Assembly: GCF_001953885.1 (NCBI RefSeq) | Contig: NZ_MQUS01000025.1 | Span: 165-64,164 of the forward strand | DNA: 64,000 nucleotides | Source of the DNA: Streptomyces sp. IMTB 2501 | GTDB lineage: Bacteria; Actinomycetota; Actinomycetes; Streptomycetales; Streptomycetaceae | Reading direction: 5' to 3' | Part shown: positions 1 to 9,470 of the stretch, piece after piece | How positions within the stretch are numbered: the stretch's first letter is position 1 | How the letters are laid out: each line of letters opens with the position of its first letter | The notes under the pieces: model-generated | The model's database searches: none | Told to the model about the DNA's origin: nothing | Seen by the model: the letters and a program-made list of their open reading frames with translations, nothing else | Program-made: the position numbers and the translations under genes

Positions 1-53
1 CGTCGTACCCGGCTCCGGTCGGCGACCGGCAGCAGTCCCTGGCCTGCGGTCAC
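1..53 (-). CDS. Partner ABC transporter half, start only (runs off left edge)
   Basis: Only the first 17 codons are present (reading MTAGQGLLPVADRSRVRR). The GTG start overlaps the TGA stop of the preceding minus-strand ABC half-transporter in a GTGA arrangement, which indicates translational coupling. The order of two half-transporter genes with a 4-bp overlap is the usual layout of heterodimeric actinobacterial exporters. By inference this gene encodes the second membrane-plus-ATPase half. Nothing of its domains is visible here, so the family call rests on context alone. Confidence 0.55.
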   Translation of the reverse strand, partial: MTAGQGLLPVADRSRVR

Positions 54-1780
54 CGTGTGGCTCCTTCCGTGTCCCGCTGCGAGTCCTGTTCCGTGTCCCG
101 GGCGACGAGCGCGCGATAGCCCGGCTCCGCCGCCAGCAGCCGCTGGTGGGTGCCGCTCGCCGCGACCTTCCCGTCGACCAGGAACACGACCGTGTCCGCG
201 CGGTCCAGCATCAGCGGTGAGGTGGACGTCACCAGCGTCGTACGGCCCTCCCGCGCCTGACGCAGCCGGCCCGCGACCGCCGCCTCCGTGTGCGCGTCCA
301 GCGCCGAGGTCGGCTCCACGGCGAGCAGCACCTCGGGATCGGCGAGCAACGCCCGCACCAGCCTTACCCGTTGCCGCTGTCCGCCGGAGAGGCTGCGGCC
401 CTGCCCGGCCACCGCCGAGTCCGGCCCGTCCGGCAGCCCGCGTACGACGTCCTCGGCGGCGGCCGCGTACAGCGCCCGGCGCAACTCCGTCTCCCCGGCC
501 TGATGCCCGGCCGCCACGACCTCCCGCAGCGGCCCGGCGAACAGGTCGGCCTCGTTGTCCGCGACCAGGATCCGCCGTCGTACCTCGGTGAGCGGGACCT
601 CGTCGAGCCGTACCGCACCCCAGGTCGCGTCGGTCGGCCCGAACCGGCCGAGCCGGTCGACCACGGCGGCGGCCTCGGCGGGCCGGGCGGCGGCCAGCGC
701 GGTCAGCCGGCCCGGCGCCACCCGCACCCCGGACGCCGGATCGTGCAGCCCGGCCGGTCCCTCGGGCGCCGGCCGCGTGCCCTCGTCCGGCTCCGGCGCC
801 AGCCGCAGCAGCCGTACGACCCGGCGCGCGGCCACCACGCCCCGGTTCATCTCGTAGGTCGCCTGCACGAAGAAAGCCACCGGCCCGATCAGCACCGCCA
901 CATAGCCGTACACCGACACCAACTCGCCGATGCTGATGGAGTGTTCGGCCGTGAGCCGGGCGGCGAGCCAGGTCACCACGGCCAGGAACAGCGTGGGCAG
1001 GCCCACACCGAGCGCCTGCACCCAGCTGGCCACCGCGCCCACCTGGTAGCCCTGCGCCCGCAGCCGTTGCGAGTCCTTGCGGAAGGCGTCCGCGAACAGC
1101 CCTTTTCCACCGAGCCCGTTGAGGACGCGCAGGCCGCCCGCGAGATCCCCGATCCGCGCCGTGAGCACCCCCTGCCGCTCCCGGTACGCGCTCTCGGCGC
1201 CCTGCAGCCGTACCGTCAGCGGCCCGGTGACCAGCGCGATCACCGGCAGTCCGAGCAGTACGACGGCGGCGAGCGGCGCCGAGATCGCCAACAGCAGCCC
1301 GGCCACCACCACATAGACCACGACCGAGCCGGTGCCCGGACCGACCACGGTCAGCGCCTGCGCGATGGTCTGCACATCGCCGACGCCGATCGTCACCACC
1401 TCACCGGCCCCCGCCCGGCGCGGCAGCGCGGCCCCCAGCCGCACCACATGCCCCATGACCACCTTCACCGTGCGGAAGTTGGCGTCCATCCGCACCCGGG
1501 TCATCGTGCGGTGCCGCATGATGCTCAACCAGGCGTTCACCGACCCGAGCGCGAACATCACCCCGGTCCACCCGGCCAGCACCCCCAGCCGCCCCGGCAC
1601 CAGCCCCTCGTCCACCGCCCGCGCCATCAGATACGGCTGTGCGGCCAGCAGCACCATCCACACACTGCCCAGCACCGCCCCGGCCACCGCCCGGCCCGGC
1701 TGACACAGCACCAGCCACCACAGGTAACGCCAGCCGCCACGGGTGTCGGGCGTGCCAGGTTCCTCATACGCGTCGATCAT
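50..1780 (-). CDS. ABC half-transporter with degenerate nucleotide-binding domain
   Basis: The N-terminal ~300 residues are a six-helix exporter membrane domain and the C-terminal part is an ABC ATPase domain. The signature LSGGQRQR (about residue 464) is intact. The P-loop is missing: the stretch after the APGRLTALAAA strand has no GxxGxGKS/T. Walker B reads LLAVEPTSALD (usual D replaced by V), and the switch histidine is replaced in TSTSPLML (about 518). It can therefore supply a signature motif to a partner but probably cannot hydrolyse ATP in its own site. The start at 1780 (MIDAYEE) is preceded by GGGGG; an upstream ATG at 1849 has no ribosome-binding site. The partner gene overlaps its stop codon. 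The substrate is unknown. Confidence 0.85.
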   Translation of the reverse strand: MIDAYEEPGTPDTRGGWRYLWWLVLCQPGRAVAGAVLGSVWMVLLAAQPYLMARAVDEGLVPGRLGVLAGWTGVMFALGSVNAWLSIMRHRTMTRVRMDANFRTVKVVMGHVVRLGAALPRRAGAGEVVTIGVGDVQTIAQALTVVGPGTGSVVVYVVVAGLLLAISAPLAAVVLLGLPVIALVTGPLTVRLQGAESAYRERQGVLTARIGDLAGGLRVLNGLGGKGLFADAFRKDSQRLRAQGYQVGAVASWVQALGVGLPTLFLAVVTWLAARLTAEHSISIGELVSVYGYVAVLIGPVAFFVQATYEMNRGVVAARRVVRLLRLAPEPDEGTRPAPEGPAGLHDPASGVRVAPGRLTALAAARPAEAAAVVDRLGRFGPTDATWGAVRLDEVPLTEVRRRILVADNEADLFAGPLREVVAAGHQAGETELRRALYAAAAEDVVRGLPDGPDSAVAGQGRSLSGGQRQRVRLVRALLADPEVLLAVEPTSALDAHTEAAVAGRLRQAREGRTTLVTSTSPLMLDRADTVVFLVDGKVAASGTHQRLLAAEPGYRALVARDTEQDSQRDTEGATR

Positions 1781-1878
1781 CCGTCCCCCGATCGGCTCGG
1801 CCCGACTGGCAAACGTCGAACTTATCGGGGGCGGGGACGGCGGCTCCATCGATTAAGGAGGCTGCCGTGCTGAAGGGC

Positions 1879-2523
1879 TCAGCCCAGAATCCCCCGGTCG
1901 TACCCCACGGCCACCGCCGCCGCACGGTCGTTGACGCCGAGCTTGGTGTACAGGTGGGTGAGGTGGGTCTTCACCGTTGCCTCGCTGATGAACAACTCGC
2001 GGGCTATCTCGCGGTTCGAGGTGCCCCTGGCGACCAGGGTCAGGACCTCGCGTTCGCGGGCGGAGAGGGGTTCGTTGCCGGGCTGCCGGGGGGTGCGGAC
2101 CGCGTGGACCAGACGGGAGGCGACGGCGGGGGAGAGGACCGTACGGCCCTCGGCGGCGGCGCGGACGGCGGTGAACAGTTCGTCGCGTGGGGCGTCCTTC
2201 AGCAGATAGCCCGTGGCGCCCGCCTCGATCGCGGGCAGGGTGTCGGAGTCGGTGTCGTACGTGGTCAGGACCAGGATCTTCGCGCGGGCACCGAGACGCG
2301 TCAGTTCGCGGATCGCGTCCACGCCCGAGCCGCCCGGCATCCGCAGGTCCATCAGGATCACGTCCGGGTCCAGGGCCGTGGCCCGCACCACCGCCTCCAC
2401 GCCGTTCGCGGCCTCCGCGAGCACCCGGAAGCCCGGGGCCGACTCGAACATGCCGCGCAGGCCGTCGCGGACCACCGGATGGTCGTCCACGATCAGCAGG
2501 GAAATCAGAGTCTCAGCGGTCAT
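1879..2523 (-). CDS. NarL/FixJ-type response regulator
   Basis: This 214-residue protein has an N-terminal receiver domain with acidic pocket LLIVDDHP, phosphoacceptor Asp in ILMDLRMPG, the switch Thr in VLTTYD and Lys in LLKDAP. A LuxR-type helix-turn-helix follows (LSAREREVLTLVARGTSN... IARELFISEATVKTHL). Its ATG overlaps the end of the sensor kinase gene by 11 bp, so the two are translationally coupled. It is the last gene of a four-gene operon of ABC ATPase, ABC permease, kinase and regulator. By analogy with such operons it probably controls the exporter genes or a drug/envelope response; the target is not visible. Confidence 0.93.
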   Translation of the reverse strand: MTAETLISLLIVDDHPVVRDGLRGMFESAPGFRVLAEAANGVEAVVRATALDPDVILMDLRMPGGSGVDAIRELTRLGARAKILVLTTYDTDSDTLPAIEAGATGYLLKDAPRDELFTAVRAAAEGRTVLSPAVASRLVHAVRTPRQPGNEPLSAREREVLTLVARGTSNREIARELFISEATVKTHLTHLYTKLGVNDRAAAVAVGYDRGILG

Positions 2524-3787
2524 CGCGCACCAACGGTACGCGAGCCGACACCGCAGTGCCGTGCCCCGGTTCCGACTCGACCGTGAGGGAGCCCGCGATG
2601 CGCTCGGCGCGGGCCCGCATACCGTCCAGTCCGAAGCCGCCGGCGTGGGTGCGCTCCGGTACGGCGGCCGGGTCGAAGCCGGTGCCGTCGTCGCGGATGT
2701 CCAGCGTGACCTCGTCGCCCATGAAGGACAGGGTCACTCCGACGCGGGTCGGGCGGGCGTGCCGGGCCGCGTTGGAAAGGGCCTCCTGGGAGATGCGCAG
2801 GAGGGTCGCCGAGACCTCTTCGTGCAGGTGCTCGGCGGTGCCGGTGACCGTGAAGTCGGCACGTGCGCCGGTGCGTTCGCCCCAGTCGGTGACCGTCTTC
2901 TTCATCGCCTCCGGCAGCCCGTCGGCGGCCAGCGCGACCGGGGCCAGGTTGTGGACCGAGCGGCGGGCCTCGCCGAGGCTGTGCCGGGCCAGGGAGGAGG
3001 CGCGCTCCAGATGGGTGCGGGCGGTGTCCAGGTCGGGGGCGTTCGCGACGACCTGGAGCTGGGCGATGATCCCGGTCAGGCCCTGGGCGATGGTGTCGTG
3101 GATCTCGGCGGCGAGCCTGCGGCGTTCGTCGGCCACGCCCGCCTCCCGCGCCTGGACGAGGAGCTGGGCGTGCAGGGCCGCGTTCTCTTCCAGGGCCTCC
3201 TGCAACGCCGTGTTGGTGCGCTCCAGTTCGGCGATGGTGTCGGCCTGATCCTGGGTGAGGGCCTGCTCCTGCCGGGCGAACCGGGTGAACAGGGTGACCA
3301 ATCCGACGTTGGCCGCGAAGACCACGAAGAAGCCCATCCACGACACCGGACCATGCGGGGGCAGACCGCCGATCTGGCTGCCGGCCATGGTGATCGCGGT
3401 CAGGACGAGACCCGGCATGACCAGCCGGCGGGGCAGATGCCGGTCGGCGCTGTAGTAGCCGGAGACGGCGTAGAAGGCGAAGAACGGGTTCAGCCAGGCG
3501 AGCGCGAAGCCGAGTGCCCAGCGCAGGAAGTACAGCGCCGCGGTCGTACGGTTCGGTCCCGGTGTGTTCCGCCTCGCCAGCCCCAGGCACAGCTGGAGCG
3601 GCACGGCGACCGCCGCCAGCGCGCCGGCCGCGTACATCGCACTCCGTGTCATGCCGATCGAGTGGGCCGCGCCCGCCGCCGTCACTACAGCCACGGCGAG
3701 CAGCACGTAGGGCCCCCAGGTGTCGAAGGAGACCCTGCGCGACGGTTCCACGGCGTTCGTCATGACCTCAGTGTCCCCGCGGCTCAT
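2513..3787 (-). CDS. Sensor histidine kinase, HisKA_3 type
   Basis: The N-terminal ~150 residues contain several hydrophobic segments with very short loops, so the input domain is membrane-embedded. A coiled coil (QALTQDQADTIAELERTN...) links to the dimerisation/phosphoacceptor helix with His in AAEIHDTIAQG (about residue 230). The ATPase domain has the N box EALSNAARHA and G boxes DDGTGF and GFGLDGM. The start at 3787 (MSRGDTEV) is chosen because GGGAG lies 9 nt upstream; ATG at 3763 is the alternative. It follows the permease gene by 20 bp and overlaps the response regulator gene. Short-looped intramembrane kinases next to ABC transporters often sense the transporter state or envelope stress. 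Confidence 0.92.
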   Translation of the reverse strand: MSRGDTEVMTNAVEPSRRVSFDTWGPYVLLAVAVVTAAGAAHSIGMTRSAMYAAGALAAVAVPLQLCLGLARRNTPGPNRTTAALYFLRWALGFALAWLNPFFAFYAVSGYYSADRHLPRRLVMPGLVLTAITMAGSQIGGLPPHGPVSWMGFFVVFAANVGLVTLFTRFARQEQALTQDQADTIAELERTNTALQEALEENAALHAQLLVQAREAGVADERRRLAAEIHDTIAQGLTGIIAQLQVVANAPDLDTARTHLERASSLARHSLGEARRSVHNLAPVALAADGLPEAMKKTVTDWGERTGARADFTVTGTAEHLHEEVSATLLRISQEALSNAARHARPTRVGVTLSFMGDEVTLDIRDDGTGFDPAAVPERTHAGGFGLDGMRARAERIAGSLTVESEPGHGTAVSARVPLVRDDR

Positions 3788-3807
3788 CCGCACGTGCTCC
3801 CACCCGC

Positions 3808-4542
3808 TCACTCCCAGCGGAACCAGCGGGCGGCACCGGCCGTCAGCAGGATCGTCCATGCCGCGAGCACGCCCAGGTGCGCCCAGCCGGGCCAGTGTCC
3901 CGACGCCGCCTCGTTCAGGGCGCGGGCCGCCGCACCGAACGGGGTCGACTGCACCACCCGGGCCAGGCTGTGCGGCATGGACTGGACCGGCAGCCAGACG
4001 CCCGCGCAGAACATCATCGGGAAGAACACCGCCGATCCGATCGCGCTCGCGATCTTCGTGGTCCGGGACAGCGCCGAGACGACGTTGCCGAGAGCGAGCG
4101 CGGCCGCCGCCGCGAGCAGCAGCGCGAGCAGATAGCCGGCCGGCTGCTGGGGCAGCCGTACGCCGAAGGCGAGACGGCCGACCACGACCGCGAGCAGCGC
4201 CGAGGCCAGCGCGACCACGCCCTGCACGAGCATCTGCGCCGCCAGCAGAGCGGAGGGCCGTACCGGAGTGGCGGACATCCGGCGCAGGATGCCCCGCTCC
4301 CGGTAGCCGGTCAGGGCCTGCGGCAGCGACTGCACCCCCGACATGAGCAGGGCGATCAGCACGGCCACCGGCACATAGGCGTCGATCGGCCGCAGCCCGT
4401 TCATCGACTTGTCGACCTCGCGGAAGGAGGGGATCGAGCCGAGGATCGCCAGCAGCAGCGTCGGGAACAGAAAGATCCAGAAGACGGCCGCGGGTTCGCG
4501 GCGGAACAGGCGGAACTCGGTGCGCAGCACGGCGGTGTTCAT
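3808..4542 (-). CDS. ABC-2 type exporter permease
   Basis: This 244-residue protein has about six predicted membrane helices in the ABC-2 permease arrangement, beginning with the typical cytoplasmic start TEFRLFRREPAAVFWIFLFP. Its ATG overlaps the stop codon of the ATPase gene (ATGA), so the pair is co-translated. It forms the membrane part of a two-component exporter of the DrrAB/YvfRS kind. The two-component system genes downstream in the same operon suggest a lipid, drug or antimicrobial-peptide exporter; the substrate cannot be read from sequence. Confidence 0.9.
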   Translation of the reverse strand: MNTAVLRTEFRLFRREPAAVFWIFLFPTLLLAILGSIPSFREVDKSMNGLRPIDAYVPVAVLIALLMSGVQSLPQALTGYRERGILRRMSATPVRPSALLAAQMLVQGVVALASALLAVVVGRLAFGVRLPQQPAGYLLALLLAAAAALALGNVVSALSRTTKIASAIGSAVFFPMMFCAGVWLPVQSMPHSLARVVQSTPFGAAARALNEAASGHWPGWAHLGVLAAWTILLTAGAARWFRWE

Positions 4543-5459
4543 GCCGCGGCCTCCTTGGTGTGGCCTTCGGTCAGGTCGAGGAACGCGTCGTCCAGGGTGG
4601 CGTCGGTGACGCGCAGTTGATGGGCGGTGATGTGGTGGCGGGCGAGCAGTGAGATGACGGCGTCGACCGTCTCGTCGGTGCCGGTGAGGGTGATCCGGCC
4701 GTCCTTCCGCTCGACGGAGGCGAGCGCGGGCAGCCCGTTCAGGTCCCGCTCGTCCAGCGGCGCGGACGGCGTGAAGGACACGACCGTGGCGCCGGCGGAG
4801 CGCCGGATGAGACCGGCCGGGGTGTCCAGTGCCGCGACCCGCCCCTTGTCGATGACCGCGATACGGTCGCAGAGCCGCTGCGCCTCCTCCATGAAGTGGG
4901 TGACGAGCAGCACGGTGACACCGCTCGCCCGGACGTCCTCGATGAGCTGCCAGGTGTCACGGCGGGCGCGCGGATCGAGCCCGGTGGTCAGCTCGTCCAG
5001 CACCACCACCCGGGGACTGCCGATGAGCGCCAGCGCGATGAACAGGCGCTGCTGCTGCCCGCCGGACAGCCTGCCGAACCGGGTGCCCAACTTCGTTGTG
5101 AGGCCGAGGCGTTCGGCCAGCGGCCGCCAGTCGGCCGGGTTCGGGTAGAAAGCGGCGTACAGTTCCAGCGCCTCGCGCACGGTGAGCTTGGCCTGGAGTT
5201 CGCTCTGCTGCAGCTGGGCGCCGAGGATCCTCGCGACCTCGTCGTGCTCGGCGACCGGGTCGTGACCGGCGACCCGGATCCGGCCGCCGTCGGGGACCCG
5301 CAGCCCCTCGACGCACTCCACGGTGGTGGTCTTGCCGGCGCCGTTCGGGCCGAGGATCCCGAAGATCTCGCCCTCCTCGACGGCGAAGGAGACGCCGTCG
5401 ACGACGGCCCGGCCGCTGTACGACTTGCGCAGATCGGTGACTTCGATGACGGATGGCAT
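4539..5459 (-). CDS. ABC transporter ATPase (DrrA/CcmA-like)
   Basis: This 306-residue ATPase has Walker A GPNGAGKTTTVE, signature LSGGQQQRLFIALAL, Walker B VVVLDELTTGLD, and H-loop TLLVTHFMEEAQRL-type sequence (VLLVTHFMEEAQ). The C-terminal ~80 residues form the extension common in DrrA-type exporters. The start is placed at 5459 (MPSVIEVTDLRKSY); sequence upstream in frame is Arg/Ser-rich and not coding-like. The Walker B 'LDEL' has the catalytic Glu. It is first gene of the four-gene exporter/two-component operon and is divergent from the heterodimeric exporter genes beginning at 5689. Confidence 0.92.
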   Translation of the reverse strand: MPSVIEVTDLRKSYSGRAVVDGVSFAVEEGEIFGILGPNGAGKTTTVECVEGLRVPDGGRIRVAGHDPVAEHDEVARILGAQLQQSELQAKLTVREALELYAAFYPNPADWRPLAERLGLTTKLGTRFGRLSGGQQQRLFIALALIGSPRVVVLDELTTGLDPRARRDTWQLIEDVRASGVTVLLVTHFMEEAQRLCDRIAVIDKGRVAALDTPAGLIRRSAGATVVSFTPSAPLDERDLNGLPALASVERKDGRITLTGTDETVDAVISLLARHHITAHQLRVTDATLDDAFLDLTEGHTKEAAA

Positions 5460-5688
5460 GCCATGAGAATCCCGTTCGGGCGGGGCCCGGCACATCGGTC
5501 GGCCCGCTCGTGGCGACATCGTCCGATCGGTTGACGGCGGCCTACGACCCCGCGTGCGGAACCCATGTCCCGGTTGCGCGAGACCCATGTCCGAGGGGCC
5601 GGACAGGCAGGTCGTAGGACCAAGGGCGGAGCGGGGTCCGGCCGAAACTCGGTGGGCGATGTCAGTGCCGGTCCGTACGCTCGCGGTG

Positions 5689-7548
5689 ATGGCCACGACA
5701 CGTGCAACCACCGAGGACCGCTCCGCCGTTCGTACCCTGCTGCGGCTGTGGCCGTACGTCCGCCCCGTGCGCGCGCGGCTGTTCACGGCCGCGTTCATCG
5801 CGATCGTCGCCTCGTGCACCGGGCTGGTGATCCCTCTCGTCCTGAAGTGGATCGTGGACGGCCCGGTCGCCCGACGGGACCCGGCGGGCGTCTGGCTCGG
5901 CGCGCTGTATCTGCTCCTCCTCGGGATCGCCGAGGCGGTCCTGTTCGGCATACGGCGCTGGCTGGTGGCCCGTCCGCTGTCGCACGTCGAGGCGGAGATG
6001 CGGGCGGGTCTCTACGGCCGTCTGCAGCGGCTGCCCGTCGCCTTCCACGACCGCTGGGCCTCGGGCCAGTTGCTGTCCCGGGGCACCACCGATCTGATGC
6101 TGCTGCGTCTGTTCCTCGCCTTCCCGCTGACGTTCCTGCTGGTCAACGGCGTCACGATCCTCGTCGGCGTGGTGATCATGCTGATGCAGGACTGGGTGCT
6201 GGGGCTGGTCGTCCTCGGTCCCGCGATCCCCGTGATGTGGACCTGCGCGGTCTTCGAGCGGCGGTACGCCGAGATGGCGCGGCGCGCGCAGGACCAGGTC
6301 GGCGACCTGACGACGCTGGTCGAGGAGAGCGTGCTCGGCATCCGCATCATCAAGGGCTTCGGGCGGCACCGCAGCCAGGCGCGAGCGTTCGGCGCGCTGT
6401 CCCTCACCCTGCGCGGCACCGAGCTGCGCAAGGCGCGGCTGCTCGCCACGATCTGGGGTGTCATCGTGACCCTGCCGGAGCTGGCGATCGGGGCGGCGCT
6501 GGTGCTGGGTGTGGTGAGGGTGGCCGACGAGGGGTTGTCGGCGGGCACGCTGGTCGCCTTTCTGGGTACGGCACTCGCACTGCGGTGGCCGGTGGACTCG
6601 ATCGGCTTCCTGCTGGCGATGAGCCAGGAGGCGGCTACGGCCACGGAGCGGTTCTTCGAGGTGATGGACGAGGGGCCGGAGGGCGTCGTAGCCGCGGGCG
6701 GTCGTGCCGCCGGGGCGGCGCCCGTCCCACAGACAGCGGCATCCCCCGCACGCGGGCAAGCGGCCCAGCCCTCGCTCAGCGGCGACGCCGGACTCCGTTT
6801 CGAGCACGTCCAGTTCCGCTACCCCGACGCACCCCCCGGCTCCCCGCCTCTCCTCCACCACATAGACCTCCACATACGTCCCGGCGAGTCCATGGCCCTG
6901 GTCGGTGCCACCGGCAGCGGGAAGACCACCCTCACCGCCCTCGTCCCGCGCCTGCACGAGGTCACCTCAGGACGCATCACCCTCGACGGCGTCGACATAG
7001 CCGCCCTGCCCCGTGAGACGCTGCGCGCCAAGGTGGCCGTCGCCTTCGAGGAACCCACCCTGTTCTCCGCGAGCGTCGGCGAGAACGTCCTCATGGGCGC
7101 CGGGGACGACGCCGGACAGGCGGACCTCGACCGCGCACTCGCCGTGGCCCAGGCCGACTTCGCGCATGCCCTCCCCGAGGGGACCGGTACCCGTGTCGGC
7201 GAACAGGGCCTCAGCCTCTCCGGCGGCCAGCGGCAGCGCCTCGCGCTGGCCCGCGCGGTGGTCGGCAGACCGCAGTTCCTGGTGCTGGACGACCCCCTCT
7301 CCGCCCTGGACGTGCACACGGAGGCCGCGGTGGAGGCCGCGCTGCGCCAGGTCCTCGCCGACACCACCGCGCTGATCGTGGCCCACCGGCCGTCCACGGT
7401 GCTGCTCGCCGACCGGGTCGCCCTGCTCTCGGACGGCCGGATCGCGGCCGTCGGCACGCACCAGGAACTGCTGCGCACCAACGCCGAGTACGCGCATCTG
7501 ATGTCCGGAGAATCCGGGTGCTCCAGGGATACGGAGGACTCCCGTTGA
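5689..7548 (+). CDS. Heterodimeric ABC exporter, subunit 1
   Basis: This is a fused membrane and ATPase protein of 619 residues. The ATPase domain has Walker A GATGSGKTT, signature LSGGQRQR and H-loop IVAHRPST, but Walker B ends LDDP, where the catalytic Glu is Asp. That is the hallmark of the degenerate site in heterodimeric exporters such as TM287/288 or BmrCD. A ~35-residue Ala/Pro-rich linker (about residues 330-365) sits between the domains. The start is uncertain: ATG 5689 fits the beginning of conserved sequence, ATG 5659 is also possible, and no strong ribosome-binding site is seen. Its stop overlaps the start of subunit 2 (TTGA). Confidence 0.9.
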   Translation: MATTRATTEDRSAVRTLLRLWPYVRPVRARLFTAAFIAIVASCTGLVIPLVLKWIVDGPVARRDPAGVWLGALYLLLLGIAEAVLFGIRRWLVARPLSHVEAEMRAGLYGRLQRLPVAFHDRWASGQLLSRGTTDLMLLRLFLAFPLTFLLVNGVTILVGVVIMLMQDWVLGLVVLGPAIPVMWTCAVFERRYAEMARRAQDQVGDLTTLVEESVLGIRIIKGFGRHRSQARAFGALSLTLRGTELRKARLLATIWGVIVTLPELAIGAALVLGVVRVADEGLSAGTLVAFLGTALALRWPVDSIGFLLAMSQEAATATERFFEVMDEGPEGVVAAGGRAAGAAPVPQTAASPARGQAAQPSLSGDAGLRFEHVQFRYPDAPPGSPPLLHHIDLHIRPGESMALVGATGSGKTTLTALVPRLHEVTSGRITLDGVDIAALPRETLRAKVAVAFEEPTLFSASVGENVLMGAGDDAGQADLDRALAVAQADFAHALPEGTGTRVGEQGLSLSGGQRQRLALARAVVGRPQFLVLDDPLSALDVHTEAAVEAALRQVLADTTALIVAHRPSTVLLADRVALLSDGRIAAVGTHQELLRTNAEYAHLMSGESGCSRDTEDSR

Positions 7549-9410
7549 CGACCACGACCGCCTCCACCCCCACCGCCGAGGACGACGAACTCCCCGGCCC
7601 GCACCGGGCGGACGACGCCGGCGACGTCTTCGACCGGGACGTACTGCCCGCCCCGCCCGGCGCCACCGCCGCCCTGCTGCGCTCCCTGCTCGCGCCCCTG
7701 AAGGCCCGGGCCGCCGTCACCGCGCTCCTCCTGCTGCTCCAGCAGGCGGCGGTCCAGGTGGGCCCGCTGCTGGTGGCGTACGCCATCGACAGCGCCGTAC
7801 CGGCGTTCCGGGACCACCGGTACGGCCCGCTGATCGCGGTGGCCGTCGGCTATCTGCTGTGCGGGCTGCTCTCCGGCGGGCTGCAGTTCGCCTTCGTCGA
7901 GACCTCCGTCCGGGTCAGCCAGGACGTGCTGCTCGATCTGCGGGGCCGGATCTTCCGGCACGCGCAGGCGCTGAGCATCGACTTCCACGAGCGGTACACG
8001 TCCGGCCGGCTGATCTCCCGCTCCACCACCGACGTCGAGTCGCTGCGCGAGCTGCTCAACGACGGCCTGCAGGAGCTGGTGACCGTCGTGCTGTCCTTCG
8101 TCTACATCTCGGCGCTGCTGCTGTGGCTGGATCTCGGCCTAGGCGCGGTCGCGGTGGCCTCCTTCGTGCCGCTGTATCTGCTCATCCGGATGTACCAGCG
8201 GCGGGCGGGACGGGTGTTCCGGGAGCGGTCCACGGCGATCGCGGCGGTGATCGTGAAGTTCGTGGAGACGATGAACGGCATCCGCCCGGTGCGCGCCTTC
8301 CGCCGGGAGGCCGTGAACGACGGTGAGTTCGCCGTCCTCAACCGGCGGCTGGAGCGCACGAACGGCGATGCCCTGCTGGAGATGGCCCGCTATGTGGTCG
8401 GCTCCCGGCTGGTGGCCAACACGGCGGTCGCGGGGATCGTGCTGTGGGGTGCCTACCGGGTGGCGACGGGCTCGCTGGAGCTGGGTGTCCTGGCGGCGGC
8501 GGTCCTGTATCTGCGCCGGCTGTACGACCCGATCGACCGGCTGGGGATGTTCCTGAACTCCTACCAGTCGGCCGCCGCCTCCCTGGAGAAGATCGCCGGG
8601 CTGCTGGCCCAGACGCCGTCCGTGCCGGAGCCGTCGGTGCCACGGGAACTCCCGCCGCTGAAGGGCGACTTCCCGGGCCGTGAGGTCGTCTTCGACCAGG
8701 TCCGGTTCGGCTACCGCACCGGCGGCGAGGTGCTGCCCCGCTTCGATCTGACCCTGCCGGCCGGGCAGACGGTCGCCGTGGTCGGGGCCACGGGCGCCGG
8801 CAAGTCCACCCTGGCCAAGCTCCTCGCCCGCTTCTACGACCCCTCCGGCGGCCGGGTGCTGCTGGACGGGGTGGACGTCCGCGAGCTGGCCGTGCCGGAA
8901 CTACGGCGCGGGGTGGTCATGGTGACCCAGGAGGCGTTCCTGTTCTCCGGCACGGTCGCGGACAACATCGCCATCGGCCGGCCCGACGCCTCCCGCGAGG
9001 ACATCGAGCAGGCGGCGAAGGCGATCGGCGCGCACGAGTTCATCAGCGCCCTGCCCGACGGCTACGACACCGACGTCCGCAAGCGTGGCGGCCGTATCTC
9101 CGCCGGCCAGCGCCAACTGGTCGCCTTCGCCCGCGCGTTGCTCGCCGACCCGGCGGTACTGATCCTCGACGAGGCGACCAGTTCGCTGGACATCCCGGGC
9201 GAGCGGGCGGTGCAGCGGGCCATGGCGACGGTGCTGCGGGGCCGTACGGCCATGGTGATCGCGCACCGGCTCTCGACGGTCGAGATCGCGGACCGGGTCC
9301 TGGTGATGGAGCACGGCCGCATCGTCGAGGACGGCCACCCGGCCGAACTCGTCGCCGGCCCGGGCCGGTTCGCCGACCTGCACAGGGCATGGCGGGACAG
9401 CCTGGCCTGA
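7545..9410 (+). CDS. Heterodimeric ABC exporter, subunit 2
   Basis: This 621-residue half-transporter starts at TTG 7545, overlapping the previous stop. The start is decided by GGAGG at 7532-7537, seven bases upstream; a GTG at 7518 has none. The protein has six membrane helices, then Walker A GATGAGKST, Walker B LILDEATSSLD with intact Glu, and H-loop VIAHRLST. The signature is altered to ISAGQRQ. Paired with subunit 1, this gives one canonical ATP site (its Walker motifs plus the partner's LSGGQ) and one degenerate site. The likely role is multidrug or lipid export. Confidence 0.92.
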   Translation: MTTTTASTPTAEDDELPGPHRADDAGDVFDRDVLPAPPGATAALLRSLLAPLKARAAVTALLLLLQQAAVQVGPLLVAYAIDSAVPAFRDHRYGPLIAVAVGYLLCGLLSGGLQFAFVETSVRVSQDVLLDLRGRIFRHAQALSIDFHERYTSGRLISRSTTDVESLRELLNDGLQELVTVVLSFVYISALLLWLDLGLGAVAVASFVPLYLLIRMYQRRAGRVFRERSTAIAAVIVKFVETMNGIRPVRAFRREAVNDGEFAVLNRRLERTNGDALLEMARYVVGSRLVANTAVAGIVLWGAYRVATGSLELGVLAAAVLYLRRLYDPIDRLGMFLNSYQSAAASLEKIAGLLAQTPSVPEPSVPRELPPLKGDFPGREVVFDQVRFGYRTGGEVLPRFDLTLPAGQTVAVVGATGAGKSTLAKLLARFYDPSGGRVLLDGVDVRELAVPELRRGVVMVTQEAFLFSGTVADNIAIGRPDASREDIEQAAKAIGAHEFISALPDGYDTDVRKRGGRISAGQRQLVAFARALLADPAVLILDEATSSLDIPGERAVQRAMATVLRGRTAMVIAHRLSTVEIADRVLVMEHGRIVEDGHPAELVAGPGRFADLHRAWRDSLA

Positions 9411-9470
9411 GGCGCGGCGGAGACCGTGCCGCGAGAGCGAGGGTCCCGTTCCGGGCCGGCTGCGCCGCCG

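Noticed and set aside
2213..4135. 640-codon plus-strand frame opposite the kinase, response regulator and permease
   Set aside because: Antisense shadow with Arg/Gln-rich composition; the minus-strand operon is well supported.
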